Source of the DNA: Glycomyces niveus
GTDB taxonomy: Bacteria > Actinomycetota > Actinomycetes > Mycobacteriales > Micromonosporaceae
Length of the DNA: 64,000 bases
Assembly: GCF_017592475.1 (NCBI RefSeq)
Contig: NZ_JAGFNP010000003.1
Span: 434,001 to 498,000, forward strand
Direction of reading: 5' to 3'
A model generated the notes under the pieces. The model was not told where the DNA came from. It ran no database searches and was given only the letters and a program-made list of their open reading frames with translations. Positions 17,631 to 25,991 of this stretch are shown here, piece by piece (position 1 is the stretch's first letter; every line of letters starts with the position of its first letter). Made by a program: the position numbers and the translations under genes.

Positions 17631-18499
17631 AGCAGGCTCACCACCGCGTCGACGGCCCCGGCGACGTCGCCGTCGGCCGGATAGAGCAGCGAGCGGCCGA
17701 CCGTCAGGCCGACCACATTGGGCAGTGTCAGGGACCGGCCCCAGCTCTCGCGCTGCGCGGCGAGGTCCTCGACTTCGCCGCCGAGGACGACCATCGGCAG
17801 CGTGGAGGCGGCCGCGACGCGCGCCATGTCGGGCGCGGTGGGGACCTTCAGCCAGGTGTGGGCGGAGGTAGAGCCGAGCCCGGAGGCGATCGCGACCGAC
17901 TTGACGACCCCCTCCGTCGTCAAGTCGTTCACGACTTTTCCGCCTTCGCGGCGGGAGATGAACGGCTCGACCATCGCGATGAGGCCGAGGTCGGCGAGGG
18001 CGTCGACGGCGTGCGCGGAGGCTTCGAGGGTGGGCGCGGTGCGGTCGTCGTCGAGGTCGATGCGGGTGAGCATCTTCCCGCCGTCGAATCCCATGCGGGC
18101 GATGGCGTCCGCGTTCATGCCGGTGAACCGGTCGTCGAGTTCGAACGCGGCCCCGGCGAGGCCGCCGCGGTTCATCGAACCGAAGACGACCTTGCCCTCG
18201 AGGGCGCCGAGCAGGAGCAGGTCTTCGAGGATGTCGGCGGTGGCGAGCACGCCGTTGCAGCCGGGGTTCTCGAGGGCGGTGACGAGGCGGTCGAGCATGT
18301 CGCCGCGGTCGGCCATGGCCATCGGGTCGCCGCCGGTGGCGAGGGCGCCGCGGGCGGGGTGGTCGGCGGCGATCACGAAGCACTTTCCGGAAGGGCCTAC
18401 GGGGCTGGTGGCGCGCTTGCGCGCGTCGGCGGCCCGGCGGATCGCGGCCGGGTCGGTGAGCCGGGTGCGGGCCAGTTCGGCGAGGCGGTCAGGCCGCAT
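17627..18499 (-). CDS. class I aldolase-like (beta/alpha)8 barrel protein of the iol operon
   Basis: A 290-residue TIM barrel resembling the Cgl0158-type proteins found in actinobacterial inositol operons and related to DeoC/LacD aldolases. Visible segments include CFVIAADHPARGAL, FGSMNRGGLAG, MLTRIDLDDD, VKSVAIASGLGSTSAHTWLK and VVLGGEVED. It most likely replaces the separate IolJ aldolase that cleaves 2-deoxy-5-keto-gluconate-6-phosphate into dihydroxyacetone phosphate and malonate semialdehyde. That role is inferred from the pathway gap, because no other aldolase is in the operon. The ATG at 18499 follows GGAGG; 11-bp overlap with iolC and 4-bp overlap with iolB. Confidence 0.75.
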   Translation of the reverse strand: MRPDRLAELARTRLTDPAAIRRAADARKRATSPVGPSGKCFVIAADHPARGALATGGDPMAMADRGDMLDRLVTALENPGCNGVLATADILEDLLLLGALEGKVVFGSMNRGGLAGAAFELDDRFTGMNADAIARMGFDGGKMLTRIDLDDDRTAPTLEASAHAVDALADLGLIAMVEPFISRREGGKVVNDLTTEGVVKSVAIASGLGSTSAHTWLKVPTAPDMARVAAASTLPMVVLGGEVEDLAAQRESWGRSLTLPNVVGLTVGRSLLYPADGDVAGAVDAVVSLL

Positions 18500-19448
18500 C
18501 GGTCGCCTCCTGGAGTTTGCGCTCGACCTCGGCCTCGGTCGGCATGGCGTCGGAGCAGGCGAGTTCCCCGGCGACATGCGCGCCCGCGGCGTTGGCGAAG
18601 CGCATGATGCGCTCGGTGTCCCAGCCGGCGAGCAGTCCGTGGACGAGCGCGCCGCCGAAGGCGTCGCCCGCACCGAGGCCGTTGACGACCTTCACCGGTG
18701 CGGGCGGGACCTCGACCTGGCCGGTGTCGTCGAGGGCCAGCACGCCTTTCGGGCCCTTCTTGACGACGGCGAGGGAGACGCCGGCCGCGCGGAGCGCCTG
18801 CGCGGCTTCGGCGGGTGTGTCGTGGACGCCTACGGCCACTTCGCACTCCTCGCGGTTCCCCACCGCGACCGTGACGTGCGGCAGGGCCAGTCTCACCCAC
18901 TCGCGGGCGTCCTGGGGCGAGTCCCAGAACATCGGCCGGTAGTCGAGGTCGAGCACGGTGATGCCGCGCTTGCCCCTCGCTTCAAGAGCAGCAAGGGTCG
19001 CGGAACGCGAAGGCTCCTGGCAGAGGCCCGTCACCGTCACCCAGAAGACGGCAGCGCTGCGGATCGCCTCAAGATCAAGTTCCTCAGGACGAATGTCGAG
19101 GTCGGGAGCCTTGGGGAACCGGTAGAAATAGAGCGGGAAGTCGTCGGGAGGGAAGATCTCGCAGAAGGTCACCGGCGTGGGCAGGCCCTCAGAGGTCCCG
19201 ACCAGCGAATCATCGACGCCGTAGCCCCGGAGCGCGTTGCGCACGAAAGTCCCGAAGGGGTCCGCGCCGGTCTTGGTGATGACGGCGGCGCTGCGCCCGT
19301 ACCTGGCGGCCGCGACCGCGACGTTCGTGGGGCTGCCGCCCAGGAACTTGCCGAAGGACTCCACGTCCTCGAGGCCGACGCCGATCTGCTGCGGGTAGAT
19401 GTCGACTCCCACCCGGCCCATCGTGACGACGTCATGCGTCGCGGCCAC
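18489..19448 (-). CDS. iolC: 5-dehydro-2-deoxygluconokinase (PfkB family)
   Basis: A 319-residue ribokinase/PfkB-type sugar kinase. It starts with the strand VVTMGRVGVDIYP, has the glycine-rich FLGGSPTNVAVAAARYG segment near residue 40 and ends with the anion-hole/catalytic motif VNGLGAGDAFGGALVHG near residue 255. It phosphorylates 2-deoxy-5-keto-gluconate in inositol breakdown. It is the first gene of the operon: GTG start at 19448 with GGAGG 7 bases upstream, and the LacI-type operator lies just ahead. Confidence 0.9.
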   Translation of the reverse strand: MAATHDVVTMGRVGVDIYPQQIGVGLEDVESFGKFLGGSPTNVAVAAARYGRSAAVITKTGADPFGTFVRNALRGYGVDDSLVGTSEGLPTPVTFCEIFPPDDFPLYFYRFPKAPDLDIRPEELDLEAIRSAAVFWVTVTGLCQEPSRSATLAALEARGKRGITVLDLDYRPMFWDSPQDAREWVRLALPHVTVAVGNREECEVAVGVHDTPAEAAQALRAAGVSLAVVKKGPKGVLALDDTGQVEVPPAPVKVVNGLGAGDAFGGALVHGLLAGWDTERIMRFANAAGAHVAGELACSDAMPTEAEVERKLQEATDAA

Positions 19449-19480
19449 AGGCGCACCTCCTCGTGTGTCTTGCGCGCTCC

Positions 19481-19524
19481 ACTGTCGCGCGTTACTGTCG
19501 CGCGACAGTGATTTGCAATATACT
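19481..19524. promoter_or_regulatory. iol operator: 16-bp palindrome plus half-site, with promoter elements
   Basis: A perfect palindrome ACTGTCGC|GCGACAGT occupies 19494-19509, and a second copy of its left arm (ACTGTCGCGCG) occupies 19481-19491. Both lie between the divergent iolC operon and the LacI-family gene. A TATACT -10-like box for the rightward promoter is at 19519-19524, and overlapping TATATT reads leftward. The central CG symmetric dyad is typical of LacI-family operators; the adjacent regulator is the obvious candidate. Confidence 0.75.
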
Positions 19525-19618
19525 CACATCCAGGGCCGCGCGTCAAGCCGCCCGGCCGGTCGGAAATACACTCGGATTACCGACCGGTCACCTACCGGGG
19601 CCAGGAGAGGAAGAGTCG

Positions 19619-20662
19619 TTGGACGAAGCGCTCGAGCCGCAGCAGCAGCCGGCCCGCCACCAGGGCTCCCCGCAGCGCGCGACGATGGCCGACGTGGCCC
19701 GCCGCGCGGGCGTGTCCCGCACCCTCGTCTCCCTCGTCCTGCGCGACCGCCCCGGCGCGGGCGCCGCGACCCGCGAGCGGGTCCTCAAGGCCGCCGACGA
19801 ACTCGGCTACCGCCCCGACAGCGCGGCCCAGATGCTCGCGCGCGGCCGCAGCCGCACCCTCGGCGTCCTGATGAACCTCGAGCAGCCCTTCCACGCCGAG
19901 GTCGTCAAGGCCATCTACCCCGCCGCCGCGCAGCTCGGCTACGACGTGCTCCTCTCGGCCGTCGCGCCCGGCCGCGACGAGCACATGGCCACGGGAGCGC
20001 TCCTCGGCCACCGCTGCGAAGCCCTCGTCCTCCTCGTCTCCGACCCCGAATCGCACTCCACCGAGCAGCTCGGCGGCGCCGTCCCCACCGTCGTCGTCGG
20101 CCGCAAGGCCGCCACCCCCGGCGTCGACTCCGTCCACACCGCCGAGGCCAAGGGCGTCCGCCAGGCCGTCGACCACCTCGTCGAACTCGGCCACCGCCGC
20201 ATCGTCCACATCGACGGCGGCAAAGGCCCCGGCTCGGCCGACCGCCGCACCGCCTACCGCGCCGCCATGCGCCGCCACCGCCTCGCCGACGAGATCCGCG
20301 TGATCCCCGGCGCCCAGGACGAGGACGCCGGCATCGCGGCCGGAATGCTCCTGCTCGGCGAGGACACGCTGCCCACGGCCGTGCTCGCCGCCAACGACCG
20401 GTGCGCCATCGGCCTCATGCACGCCCTGCGCAGCGGCGGCGTCGACGTCCCGGGCCAGGTCTCCATCGTCGGCTACGACGACAGCAACCTCTCCCACCTG
20501 TCCCACATCAACCTCACCACCGTCCGCCAGGACGCCACCGGCATCGCCGAGCACGCCGTCCGCAACGCCGTCGAACGCCTGGAGAACAGCGCCCTCCCCG
20601 CGCGCGAGACCGTCTGCGACGCCAAACTCGTCGTCCGCGCCTCGACCGCCCCGCCCCGCTAG
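19619..20662 (+). CDS. LacI family regulator, probable inositol operon repressor
   Basis: A 347-residue protein with a LacI helix-turn-helix (MADVARRAGVSRTLVSLVLR), hinge helix (SAAQMLARGRSRTLG) and a periplasmic-binding-protein-like sensor domain ending with the strand SIVGYDDSNLSHL. The TTG at 19619 is chosen because AGGAGAGG sits 9 bases upstream; ATG 19685 at the start of the HTH is the alternative. It is divergent from iolC across a perfect palindrome, so it probably represses the iol operon and itself in the absence of an inositol-derived inducer. Confidence 0.8.
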   Translation: MDEALEPQQQPARHQGSPQRATMADVARRAGVSRTLVSLVLRDRPGAGAATRERVLKAADELGYRPDSAAQMLARGRSRTLGVLMNLEQPFHAEVVKAIYPAAAQLGYDVLLSAVAPGRDEHMATGALLGHRCEALVLLVSDPESHSTEQLGGAVPTVVVGRKAATPGVDSVHTAEAKGVRQAVDHLVELGHRRIVHIDGGKGPGSADRRTAYRAAMRRHRLADEIRVIPGAQDEDAGIAAGMLLLGEDTLPTAVLAANDRCAIGLMHALRSGGVDVPGQVSIVGYDDSNLSHLSHINLTTVRQDATGIAEHAVRNAVERLENSALPARETVCDAKLVVRASTAPPR

Positions 20663-21828
20663 GCGGCCTTCCGCGCGGCGACGAGCACGGCCATGACCAG
20701 GGCCACGAAGCCCGCCGCGGCCATGACCGCCGACGGCGACGAGCGGTCGACCACGGCCCCGCCGAGCAGCGCGCCCACCCCGATCGTCGCCTGGAACGAC
20801 GCCGTGAACAGCACCGACGCGGCCTCCCGCGCCCCCGGCGCAGCGTTCGCGAACCAGGTCTGCGAGCAGACCGGCACACCGCCGTACGCCGCTCCCCAGA
20901 GCACGAGCAGCACGACCGCGCCGACCGGATCGCGCCCGAGCACCGGCAGCAGCAGCGTCGCCGCGGCGATCGCCACCGCAGCGGCCGCGAACGCGGCCCG
21001 AGGGAACCGCGCGACCATCGCGCCCAAAACGAGATTGCCGCCGATCCCAGCCGCGCCGTAAACCAGCAGCATCACCGTCACCGCCGTCGGCCCGACCCCG
21101 GTGACCTGCTCCAAGAACGGCGTCACATAGGTGTAAGCACCGAAATGCGCCAGCACGATCAGGAACGTCGCCGCCAACGCGACCCGCGTACCGCCACCCC
21201 GCAGGAGCCCCAAGAGCACGGCCGGCCGGGTCGGAGCCCCAGCGGGCAGCCGAGGCAGCGTGAACACCAGCGCCGCAAGAACAACCGCGCTCAACGCCGC
21301 GAGCACGACGAACGCGGAGCGCCACCCGGCGAGGTCCCCGATAAGCGTCCCGGCGGGGACGCCGAGCACGGAGCCGAGCGGCACCGCGGCGAAGACGACG
21401 GCGGTCGCCCGACCCACTGTAACGGGAGGCACCAGCCGCGCGGCGAGACCGGCGCCGACCGACCAGAACCCGCCGATCACCACCCCGACGAGCACTCGCG
21501 AAGCCAGCAGCACCCAGAACGCCGTGGCGACCGCCGCGAGCACGTTGGCGACGAGCAGCACCAGCATCAGCCCGCACAGCACGACCCGCCGGTCCAGCCT
21601 CGCCGTCGCCACAGTGACCAGCGGCGCGGCGACGGCCGCGAGGAACCCGGGCATGGTCATCGTCAGCCCCGCCACGCCGTCCGAGACCGCGAAACCCGAA
21701 CCGATCGAGGTCAACAGGCCGATCGGCAGGATCTCGGCCGTGACGATGACGAAAATCCCCGCCATCACGGCGAACACGGCGGGCCAGGCGTGCCTAGGGC
21801 GGACGGCGGTCGCGGTTGCAGTGCTCAA
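20659..21828 (-). CDS. MFS transporter, DHA1 type
   Basis: A 389-residue, twelve-helix exporter closely resembling in layout the MFS protein at 4008-5228 (helix 1 FVIVTAEILPIGLLTSIG, motif GVPAGTLIGDLAGWR, final GAVVDRSSPSAV). It is an efflux-type family, so it is unlikely to be the inositol importer despite its location. The TTG at 21828 follows GGAAG at 7 bases; longer versions would add a polar leader. Its stop codon and the LacI stop codon share the same CTAG on opposite strands. Confidence 0.75.
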   Translation of the reverse strand: MSTATATAVRPRHAWPAVFAVMAGIFVIVTAEILPIGLLTSIGSGFAVSDGVAGLTMTMPGFLAAVAAPLVTVATARLDRRVVLCGLMLVLLVANVLAAVATAFWVLLASRVLVGVVIGGFWSVGAGLAARLVPPVTVGRATAVVFAAVPLGSVLGVPAGTLIGDLAGWRSAFVVLAALSAVVLAALVFTLPRLPAGAPTRPAVLLGLLRGGGTRVALAATFLIVLAHFGAYTYVTPFLEQVTGVGPTAVTVMLLVYGAAGIGGNLVLGAMVARFPRAAFAAAAVAIAAATLLLPVLGRDPVGAVVLLVLWGAAYGGVPVCSQTWFANAAPGAREAASVLFTASFQATIGVGALLGGAVVDRSSPSAVMAAAGFVALVMAVLVAARKAA

Positions 21829-22034
21829 GATCAGTCTTCCCGTCGTGGAGCGGCGAACAATCCACGCCCAACTCCACCCGGAAACGGAAGCCGATGCTGG
21901 CAGGAATGCGACCACAACGTTCCAGCGGCCGCTCAGGCGTGTCGGCTGATTTCCCGGACCGCTCTCGCCGACCCGCCTGCGCCCGCCCTCCCGCCGGGCG
22001 ATGATCGAGCGTGACGATTCGGATCGGGGGAGCC

Positions 22035-22931
22035 ATGGAGTCACGAAGGATCGACCCGAAGCGGGTGCTGCCCGGCTCGCTGCTGCTCATACTCGGCGGC
22101 CTCGCGCAGTCGCTCCAGGGCATCGCGGCGCTCGCGACCGGTGGGTACTTCGACGCCCCGCCCGATTACGACTTCGGCTTCAGCATCGCCGCCTGGGGCT
22201 TCGTGCACCTGGCCGTCGGCGTCCTCGCCATCGCGGTCGGCATCGGCGTCATGGGAGGCAGCCCGGTGGCCCGCCTGCTCGGCCTGGCCATGGCGACGGC
22301 CTCGTTCCTCTCCAATTTCCTCTGGCTCCCCATAGAACCAGGCTGGTCGGTGGTCCTGATAGCCCTGTCCGTACTCGCCCTGTGGTCCCTGGCGACGGCA
22401 GGCCCGCCTCTCATTGAATCCTTAGTGGACGACAGCCATGGCATGCGGCGTGTTGTTGAACCGCTCCGCACCCGTCTCGGTCGCGGTCACGATGTCCTCG
22501 ATGCGCACGCCGAACCGCCCCGGCAGGTAGATGCCGGGCTCGATCGAGAAGCACATGCCGGGCACGACCTCGCGCTCCTCGCCTTCGACCATGTAGGGCG
22601 GCTCGTGCGTGGTCAGCCCGATCCCGTGGCCCACACGGTGAATGAAGTACTCGCCGTACCCGCCCGCCGTGATCGCCTCGCGGGCGACCCGGTCGACCTC
22701 CTGGCACGCGATGCCCGGCCGCACGGCCTCGAACGCCGCCTGCTGCGCCTCGCGCACCAGGTCGTGGACCCGCTGCACCTCCGGGTCGATCACATCGCCC
22801 ACGTGCACGGTCCGGGTCGTGTCGGACCCGTACCCGTCCTTGAGCCCGCCGAAGTCGAGCACCACCGCGTCACCGGCCTCGACGACCCGCTCCCCCGCCT
22901 CGTGGTGCGGGTTCGCGCCGTTCGGCCCTGA
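22035..22931 (+). CDS. small membrane protein (DUF7144-like) with long antisense read-through
   Basis: Residues 1-130 (to about 22,425) form a compact four-helix membrane protein: LLLILGGLAQSLQGIAAL, a loop with PPDYDFGFSIAAWGFVHL, VGVLAIAVGIGVMGG, then two more helices. This resembles the DUF7144 family of actinobacterial membrane proteins, which normally end at about 130-150 residues. Here no stop occurs at that point and the frame continues for another 500 bp antisense to the M24 peptidase gene, in sequence that looks non-coding. The original stop was probably lost. ATG 22035 is used; GTG 22011 is possible. Confidence 0.5.
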   Translation: MESRRIDPKRVLPGSLLLILGGLAQSLQGIAALATGGYFDAPPDYDFGFSIAAWGFVHLAVGVLAIAVGIGVMGGSPVARLLGLAMATASFLSNFLWLPIEPGWSVVLIALSVLALWSLATAGPPLIESLVDDSHGMRRVVEPLRTRLGRGHDVLDAHAEPPRQVDAGLDREAHAGHDLALLAFDHVGRLVRGQPDPVAHTVNEVLAVPARRDRLAGDPVDLLARDARPHGLERRLLRLAHQVVDPLHLRVDHIAHVHGPGRVGPVPVLEPAEVEHHRVTGLDDPLPRLVVRVRAVRP

Positions 22932-23540
22932 ACCGACCACAGTGAAGTCCACCTGCTCGTGCCCATGCTCGCGCAGCAGCGAAGCCAGGTCAGCGGCGAT
23001 CTCCGACTCCCTCCGGCCCGCGAACCGCACATTCAGGATGTCCTCATACGTCTTGTCCGCAGCAGCACCCGCCGCCGCCAGCCGCTCCAGCTCATGCCGG
23101 TCCTTGACCGCGCGCAGCATCGGCAGGCTCTCGGTGAGGGCCACGTACGACGACCCCGGCACGGCCCGCTGCAACCCCAGCAGGTGCATCGCCCAAGCGT
23201 TGTCGGAGACCGCGAACCGCGTGCCGTCCCCCAACAGGGGCAGCGCAGCCGCATAGGGATCAGACCCATCCGTCCAATCAGCCATGACGACCGCCCCCGC
23301 GCCCGCCGCGTGCTCGGCATCAGGCCGCTCGAGCTTCGGCACGATCAACGCCGGCTTCCGCCCCGCCGCGAGCACCAGCATCGTCAACCGCTCGGTCACC
23401 GCCGGCCGGTAACCCGTGAAGTACTGCAGATCAGGCCCCGGAGCCACCAGCAACCCGTCGAACCCGGCCGCCGCAGCAGCCTCGGCCCCACGCCGCATCC
23501 GCTCCGCAAAGTCCCCAGTATCGAACGGCCGCAAACTCAT
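22422..23540 (-). CDS. Xaa-Pro peptidase-like M24 family metallopeptidase
   Basis: A 372-residue protein with a creatinase-type N-domain (1-150) and a pita-bread metallopeptidase C-domain. Dinuclear metal ligands are recognisable: Asp in VVLDFGGLKDGYGSDTTRT (two Asp), His in HRVGHGIGLTTHEPP, Glu in MCFSIEPGIY and Glu in VRIEDIV. Members act as Xaa-Pro aminopeptidases or dipeptidases in the cytosol. The ATG 23540 has GGGAG upstream. Its 3' end is convergent with, and overlapped by, the small membrane protein frame at 22,035. Confidence 0.8.
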   Translation of the reverse strand: MSLRPFDTGDFAERMRRGAEAAAAAGFDGLLVAPGPDLQYFTGYRPAVTERLTMLVLAAGRKPALIVPKLERPDAEHAAGAGAVVMADWTDGSDPYAAALPLLGDGTRFAVSDNAWAMHLLGLQRAVPGSSYVALTESLPMLRAVKDRHELERLAAAGAAADKTYEDILNVRFAGRRESEIAADLASLLREHGHEQVDFTVVGSGPNGANPHHEAGERVVEAGDAVVLDFGGLKDGYGSDTTRTVHVGDVIDPEVQRVHDLVREAQQAAFEAVRPGIACQEVDRVAREAITAGGYGEYFIHRVGHGIGLTTHEPPYMVEGEEREVVPGMCFSIEPGIYLPGRFGVRIEDIVTATETGAERFNNTPHAMAVVH

Positions 23541-23701
23541 CCCAGCTCCCATCTGCACAGCACGGACTCCTCGACCCGACCGTACCCGTCCACCGCGCCC
23601 GCCGCACTGAACCGACCGCAAGAGGAGCGAGCCCCCGCGCCCGGGGTGGCAGCGGCGGGCCATCCTGTACCGGACCGATCCGACCGAGCCGTGGAGCCGA
23701 G

Positions 23702-24211
23702 ATGAGCGCCGCCCCCGCCGGCAAGCAGCAGCACCCCGTCCTTGCCGCGGTGCTCGTGACCGTCGTAGCGATGATCCTCCTGGCGTTCCCGATCGCACTG
23801 TGGGCCAATGCCGCCGAAATGATCAACGGCTACCGCGCCTCCCACGGCCAAGGCGGCGTCCCCGGCACCGCGACCGTCGAAACCGCGGTCGAAACCCGGC
23901 ACGGCCCGGTCTGCACCGGCACCTTCACTCCCGCCGACGGCGGCCCCACTGTCGAGACCCGCATCGAGACTCCGGATGGCTGCGAAACCGGCCAGCGGTT
24001 CAACGTCCGCCTCATCGAGGGCCACCCCTCCCCCTTCACGGGCTACGGCGAACCTCGCGCCTGGGCCTCCGAAGCCGGCCAATGGATGACGTACCTCCCC
24101 CTCGTCATCCTCTTCGGCCTCCTCAGCCTCCCGATCCTCCTCCTGATCGCCATGTTGGCGACCAAACTCGCCACCCTCGCCCTACGCGGCAGACGAACCC
24201 CCGAAGTCTGA
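23702..24211 (+). CDS. two-helix membrane protein with extracytoplasmic domain
   Basis: A 169-residue protein. A transmembrane helix at about 13-35 is followed by an outside domain of roughly 90 residues with two cysteines (PVCTGTFTPADGG and PDGCETGQRF) that could form a disulphide, then a second helix at about 128-155 and a basic cytoplasmic tail. No family is recognised with confidence; it resembles small DUF3592-type envelope proteins. It is the last chromosomal gene before the tRNA attachment site. Confidence 0.6.
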   Translation: MSAAPAGKQQHPVLAAVLVTVVAMILLAFPIALWANAAEMINGYRASHGQGGVPGTATVETAVETRHGPVCTGTFTPADGGPTVETRIETPDGCETGQRFNVRLIEGHPSPFTGYGEPRAWASEAGQWMTYLPLVILFGLLSLPILLLIAMLATKLATLALRGRRTPEV

Positions 24212-24246
24212 CTTCCACCACCGGGCCAAAGCCGTTCCAGGACAAC

Positions 24247-24280
24247 AAAAAACCCTGGTCAACTAATCGTTGACCAGGGT
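24247..24280 (-). terminator. rho-independent terminator of the tRNA-Met gene
   Basis: On the minus strand a perfect 12-bp stem (24252-24263 with 24269-24280) with a 5-base loop is followed by a run of six T (24252-24247). It starts 6 bp after the tRNA CCA end, so it is the native tRNA terminator and marks undisturbed chromosome. Confidence 0.85.
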
Positions 24281-24286
24281 CTTCAT

Positions 24287-24336
24287 TGGTAGCGGGAGGC
24301 GGATTTGAACCACCGACCTCCAGGTTATGAGCCCGG
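24287..24336 (-). tRNA. 3' half of tRNA-Met (CAT anticodon), left attachment site of the element
   Basis: Read leftward, this is an anticodon arm (stem CCGGG/CCTGG, loop CTCATAA), variable loop, T-arm (GGTGG-TTCAAAT-CCGCC) and acceptor 3' strand ending in an encoded CCA at 24287. No D-arm or 5' acceptor strand lies upstream; instead there is sequence leading into the integrase gene. The tRNA has therefore been split by site-specific integration, crossing over at or near the anticodon loop. The G-C-rich anticodon stem and T before the discriminator suggest the initiator tRNA. A restored full copy is expected at the other end of the element, outside the window. Confidence 0.8.
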
Positions 24337-24503
24337 TCCTGTCGTAATTGCGAAGGCCCTGGGCGCCAGCGAGAAACCAGAATAACTTCCATCCTGACCT
24401 GCATGAATGCACCTCGATCCCGTACCGAGGAGCACCAGCGGGTACCGCTCGATCGCGGTTCATCGGAGCAACGAACCAGCAACGAGAACAGGATGGAACC
24501 CCC

Positions 24504-25991
24504 ATGGGATGCTCGCTGAAGCGCCTCAACTCGAAGGGCCAGCGGCGCTGGACCGCCGTGTACTTCGACCGGCGCGGCGACCGGCGATCCGCCGGCACGT
24601 TCGCCACGAAGAAGGAAGCCGACAAGGCCTGGAAAGACGCCGAGGCCAAAGTCAACGCACGGCGCGGCGACCACCTCGTCCGCGGCCAGGTCGCCTTCCG
24701 AATCTACGTCGAAGAGACCTGGCTCCCCAACGTCACGGTCGAGGTCAAGACCCGCGAGGTCTACACCTACCAGCTCTACGCACACATCTTGGATTTCTTC
24801 GGCGACCTGCCGATGCTCGACATCTACTCCACCGACATCAAGGAGTGGCTGACCGAGCTTAAGCAGCTGGGCGTCAAGGCCACCACTAGGAAGCGCCTTA
24901 AGCAGCTTCTCAGCTCGATCCTCAGCAGCGCGGTCGATGACAAGTACATCGTCGAGAACCCCTGCCTGCTGGTCAAGACCGACCCAGTCGCGCAGAAGCC
25001 GCTCAAGATCATTACCCCCGACCAGTTCAACAGCTTCTACGAGGCACTGCCGGACGAGATGTCGAAGCTGCTCGTCGAGACCGGGATCGAGACCGGCGGG
25101 CGCTGGGGCGAGCTGACCGAGTTCCGCGTCAAGGACTGGAACGCCGATCAGCGTGCCTTCACGATCAGCCGCGCGGTAGTCCAGGTGCGGCCGGAGTTCC
25201 ACCCGGAGGGTAAACGGTTCTTCGTCAAGGACTACCCCAAGGAGGGCGGCTACCGCATCGTCAAGGTGGCACCCCATCTCGCTACGAGGATCGATGCCCA
25301 CATCACGGCGCATGCACTGAAGGAGGACAACCTCCTCTTCTGGTACACACCGCTACGCCATGGGTCGAGCATCCCGAACTCGGCACACTGTCTCGCTCCC
25401 CCATCGGGCAGGACGAAGCCGAGCGCGAGAGGCCGGACCTACGCTCACGGCACGATGAGCGCCTACACCGCAGGCAAGTGCCGTTGCGCTCACTGCAGAA
25501 AGGCGATGGCGACCTACCGGCGTTCCCGTCGTACCAAAGGACTGGACAATCCGCGTCCAGGCCGCCGCTGGGACACCGACGGTCACATCCCCAACCGTTG
25601 GTTCCGCGAGCAGATCATCAAGCCTGCGTTGAAGAAGGCCGAGATCAAGGTCGACATCCGGATGCACCTCCTGCGCCACGCGCACGCGTCCTGGCTCCTC
25701 AACGGAGGCGCCGACCTCATGGTCGTCAAGGAACGGCTCGGCCACGGCAGCATCACCACCACCGAGCGCTACCTTCACACGGTCCACAACGCAGACGAGA
25801 CCGCTCTCGCCGCCCTCGACAAGGTGCGCAAGCACCAGCACCGGGATTCTCAACCCGATGACCGGAATCTCCGGACCATCCCGACCCAGCGCCAACCGCT
25901 CTCAAACGAGGAGCTCCTCACACAGATGGCGGCCCTACAAGCCGAGCTGACCAAACGACTGAGCGGCGGAGAGGCAGGAGCCGCGGCATGA
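24504..25991 (+). CDS. int: tyrosine site-specific integrase
   Basis: A 495-residue phage-type integrase. It has an AP2-like N-terminal DNA-binding part (about 1-55), a SAM-like core-binding domain (about 60-150) and a catalytic domain with Arg200 (GGRWGE), His388-x-x-Arg391 (HLLRH), His414 (LGHGS) and nucleophile Tyr423 (ERYLHT). Residues about 300-350 are an insertion containing GKCRCAHCRK, a Cys-rich motif rarely seen in the catalytic core. It would integrate and excise the element at the adjacent tRNA-Met site. ATG 24504 is preferred to the upstream open frame from 24348. It overlaps the HNH gene by 4 bp. Confidence 0.9.
   Translation: MGCSLKRLNSKGQRRWTAVYFDRRGDRRSAGTFATKKEADKAWKDAEAKVNARRGDHLVRGQVAFRIYVEETWLPNVTVEVKTREVYTYQLYAHILDFFGDLPMLDIYSTDIKEWLTELKQLGVKATTRKRLKQLLSSILSSAVDDKYIVENPCLLVKTDPVAQKPLKIITPDQFNSFYEALPDEMSKLLVETGIETGGRWGELTEFRVKDWNADQRAFTISRAVVQVRPEFHPEGKRFFVKDYPKEGGYRIVKVAPHLATRIDAHITAHALKEDNLLFWYTPLRHGSSIPNSAHCLAPPSGRTKPSARGRTYAHGTMSAYTAGKCRCAHCRKAMATYRRSRRTKGLDNPRPGRRWDTDGHIPNRWFREQIIKPALKKAEIKVDIRMHLLRHAHASWLLNGGADLMVVKERLGHGSITTTERYLHTVHNADETALAALDKVRKHQHRDSQPDDRNLRTIPTQRQPLSNEELLTQMAALQAELTKRLSGGEAGAAA

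Noticed and set aside
20659-21828. MFS protein as the inositol importer of the iol operon
   Set aside because: Its helix-1 motif and layout are those of DHA1 exporters; sugar-porter signatures are missing.
24287-24360. Intact tRNA gene
   Set aside because: No D-arm or 5' acceptor strand can be paired upstream; only the 3' half is present.
24348-24503. Upstream in-frame extension of the integrase
   Set aside because: The added 52 residues show no conservation pattern and would run close to the att core; ATG 24504 starts the recognisable domain.
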